Shown here piece after piece: positions 62,415-64,000 of a stretch of DNA of 64,000 nt (position 1 is its first letter; the number at the start of each line of letters is the position of its first letter). Source of the DNA: Natronorubrum halophilum (GTDB lineage: Archaea > Halobacteriota > Halobacteria > Halobacteriales > Natrialbaceae); NCBI RefSeq assembly GCF_003670115.1, contig NZ_QQTY01000004.1, forward strand, positions 620,001 through 684,000, read 5' to 3'. The notes beneath the pieces are model-generated. The model had not been told where the DNA came from, did not search any database, and saw only the letters and a program-made list of their open reading frames with translations. The translations under genes and the position numbers were made by a program.

Positions 62415-64000
62415 ATGGTCCGCGAATTCGAACTACCGGACGTCGGCGAGGGAGTCGCGGAGGGAGAACTGGTTTCGTGGCTGGTCGAGGAGGGCGACGA
62501 GGTTTCGGAAGACCAGCCGGTTGCGGAGGTCGAAACGGACAAGGCCCTCGTCGAGGTCCCGTCGCCGGTCAACGGGACGGTCCGCGAGTTGCACGTCGAG
62601 GCGGGCGCGGTCGTTCCCGTCGGGACGGTCATCATCTCGTTCAACGTGGAGGGCGAGGACAGCGAGACGCCACGCGCCTCGGACGCGAGTAGCGCGGAAC
62701 AACGTTCCGCTGACAGTCGAGCGGCAGAGCCGCGAGACGACGGTGAAACCGCGAGCGAGGGCGAGACGACCGCGTCGGAGGACCAGCAGCGGGCGAGCGC
62801 ACCCGCCGGCGTCGACGAACCCGACGACGCGACGACCCAGTCCGATGCCGACGAACCAGCCGGCAGCGCTGGTGCCATCGGTGCCGACGCCGACGAAACC
62901 GCGACGCCGCAGGATCGCGTCTTCGCGCCACCGCGCGTGCGAAAGATGGCCCGAGCGGAAGGGATTGACCTCGCGCAGATCCGTGGCAGCGGTCCCGGCG
63001 GTCGGATCACCGCGGCCGACGTGCAGGCTGCAACAGACGACGGAGACGAACGGGAATCCGGCGGGCGGACGGCACCCGAATCGACGGCCGAGGCCGACGA
63101 CTCGAGCGACACCGAAACCGGTGACGGGACGGCAGCGGCGGCCTCGAGTCAGGCCAGGACGGGAACGAGCGAGCCGCCGGCGCAGATCGAGTCCGCCGAC
63201 CGCGACAAGACACTTGCCGCACCCGCGACCCGGCGAATCGCCCAGGAGGCGGGCGTCGACATCGACGCCGTCCCGACCGACGAGAAACGCGAGGGCGAGG
63301 CATTCGTGACGCCCGAGGCGGTTCGGGAGTACGCCGAGGCCCAACGGCGGGCCCAGGAGGCCGATCGAGCGGCGGTCGAGGCCGGCGAACCGGTCGGCGA
63401 TGCCGAGGCGGGGCCCGACTTCGCACCCGGCGAGCGAGAGCGCCGCGAACCGTTCAAAGGCGTTCGCAAGCGGATCGCCGAGGCGATGGTCGAGTCGAAA
63501 TACAGCGCGCCACACGTCACCCACCACGACGAGGTCGACGTGACGGCTCTCGTCGAGGCTCGGGAGGAACTGAAACCGCACGCCGACGAGCAGGGGATCC
63601 GGCTGACCTACATGCCGTTCATCATGAAGGCAGTCGTGGCCGGGCTGAAAGAATACCCCGAGATGAACGCGGTCATCGACGAGGACGCGGAGGAGATCGT
63701 CTACCGGGATTACTACAACATCGGCGTCGCCACCGCGACCGACGTCGGACTGATGGTCCCGGTCGTCGACGACGCCGATCGGAAGGGACTCTTACAGCTC
63801 TCTTCTGAGATGAACGAGGTCGTCCAGAAGGCTCGCGAGCGCACGATCAGCCCCGACGAATTACGCGGATCGACGTTTACGATCACCAACGTCGGGGGCA
63901 TCGGCGGCGAGTACGCCACGCCGATCATCAATTACCCCGAGGCGGGGATCCTTGCAATCGGCGAAATCAAGCGCAAACCCCGCGTCGTAACCGACGAGAA
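62415..64000 (+). CDS. pdhC: dihydrolipoamide acyltransferase E2 component, 3' partial
   Basis: Runs off the window after 528 codons. Order: lipoyl domain with lipoylated Lys43 in ETDKALVEV; a long Ala/Asp/Glu-rich linker; a first peripheral-subunit-binding domain near residues 169-206 (VFAPPRVRKMARAEGID, GSGPGGRITAADV); a second, more divergent one near 266-310 (LAAPATRRIAQEAGVDID, VTPEAVREYA); and the start of the catalytic acyltransferase domain (RKRIAEAMVESKYSAPHVTH). The active-site DHR motif would lie just past the window end. Two binding domains may dock E1 and E3 separately. Confidence 0.92.
   Translation, partial: MVREFELPDVGEGVAEGELVSWLVEEGDEVSEDQPVAEVETDKALVEVPSPVNGTVRELHVEAGAVVPVGTVIISFNVEGEDSETPRASDASSAEQRSADSRAAEPRDDGETASEGETTASEDQQRASAPAGVDEPDDATTQSDADEPAGSAGAIGADADETATPQDRVFAPPRVRKMARAEGIDLAQIRGSGPGGRITAADVQAATDDGDERESGGRTAPESTAEADDSSDTETGDGTAAAASSQARTGTSEPPAQIESADRDKTLAAPATRRIAQEAGVDIDAVPTDEKREGEAFVTPEAVREYAEAQRRAQEADRAAVEAGEPVGDAEAGPDFAPGERERREPFKGVRKRIAEAMVESKYSAPHVTHHDEVDVTALVEAREELKPHADEQGIRLTYMPFIMKAVVAGLKEYPEMNAVIDEDAEEIVYRDYYNIGVATATDVGLMVPVVDDADRKGLLQLSSEMNEVVQKARERTISPDELRGSTFTITNVGGIGGEYATPIINYPEAGILAIGEIKRKPRVVTDE

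Noticed and set aside
61088-63112. Very long open frame on the minus strand opposite pdhB and the E2 gene
   Set aside because: It overlaps two clear operon genes throughout, has no known motif and a Ser/Arg/Pro-rich composition unlike haloarchaeal proteins; it is a side effect of high GC content.
1-64000. tRNA genes, rRNA genes and CRISPR arrays
   Set aside because: No D-loop/T-loop consensus pair with a fitting acceptor stem, no rRNA-like block and no regularly spaced direct repeats were noticed by eye; a tRNA scan would be decisive.

Overview
The window is chromosomal DNA from a halophilic archaeon, probably a Natrinema/Haloterrigena-like member of the Halobacteria. The evidence is high GC, very acidic proteins rich in Asp and Glu, an archaeal gene set (MC1 chromosomal protein, Orc1/Cdc6, Hel308, group II chaperonin fold, archaeal tRNA endonuclease, archaeal PheS/PheT), leaderless promoters with TATA boxes 25-33 bp before start codons, and Tat-type lipoprotein signals. 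Genus is an inference. No rRNA, tRNA or CRISPR array was recognised.

Left part (1-35 kb) is mostly core genome: a putative 10-TM metal exporter (cut by the window edge), uvrB, small haloarchaeal proteins, a saccharopine-dehydrogenase-like reductase, an Orc1/Cdc6 paralogue, a HhH-MutS fusion, a NarK-type transporter, MC1, an AbrB-like protein, a two-gene unit behind two DtxR/IdeR-like iron boxes, pheS-pheT, a UbiA-family prenyltransferase, a 7TM histidine kinase, trpS, an alkyltransferase, a non-canonical FtsZ-family protein, tRNA endonuclease, a NucS-like DNA-binding/zinc-ribbon protein, a Tat lipoprotein, a DJ-1 protein, a HAD phosphatase and Hel308.

At 35.4-36.9 kb lies a solitary TnpB element of the IS200/IS605 (IS1341-type) group, followed by about 1 kb of eroded sequence. 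This borders a catabolic island (37.9-57.7 kb): F420-type oxidoreductase, M20 N-carbamoyl amino acid hydrolase, isochorismatase-fold amidase, two SDRs, hydantoinase, hydantoin/Asp-Glu racemase, asparaginase, DUF3830 protein, polysaccharide-deacetylase/PuuE-like hydrolase, an Lrp/AsnC regulator and a complete polyamine/Fe-type ABC importer (Tat lipoprotein binding protein, two permeases, two unequal ATPases). Read together, the genes suggest uptake of a hydantoin, ureide or carbamoyl compound, racemisation, ring opening and decarbamoylation to an amino acid. A very divergent chaperonin subunit, predicted to be ATPase-defective, is inserted between the two permease genes on the opposite strand.

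The right end returns to core metabolism: a PH-domain membrane protein, lipA and the start of a pyruvate/2-oxoacid dehydrogenase operon (E1 alpha, E1 beta, E2), the last gene running off the window.
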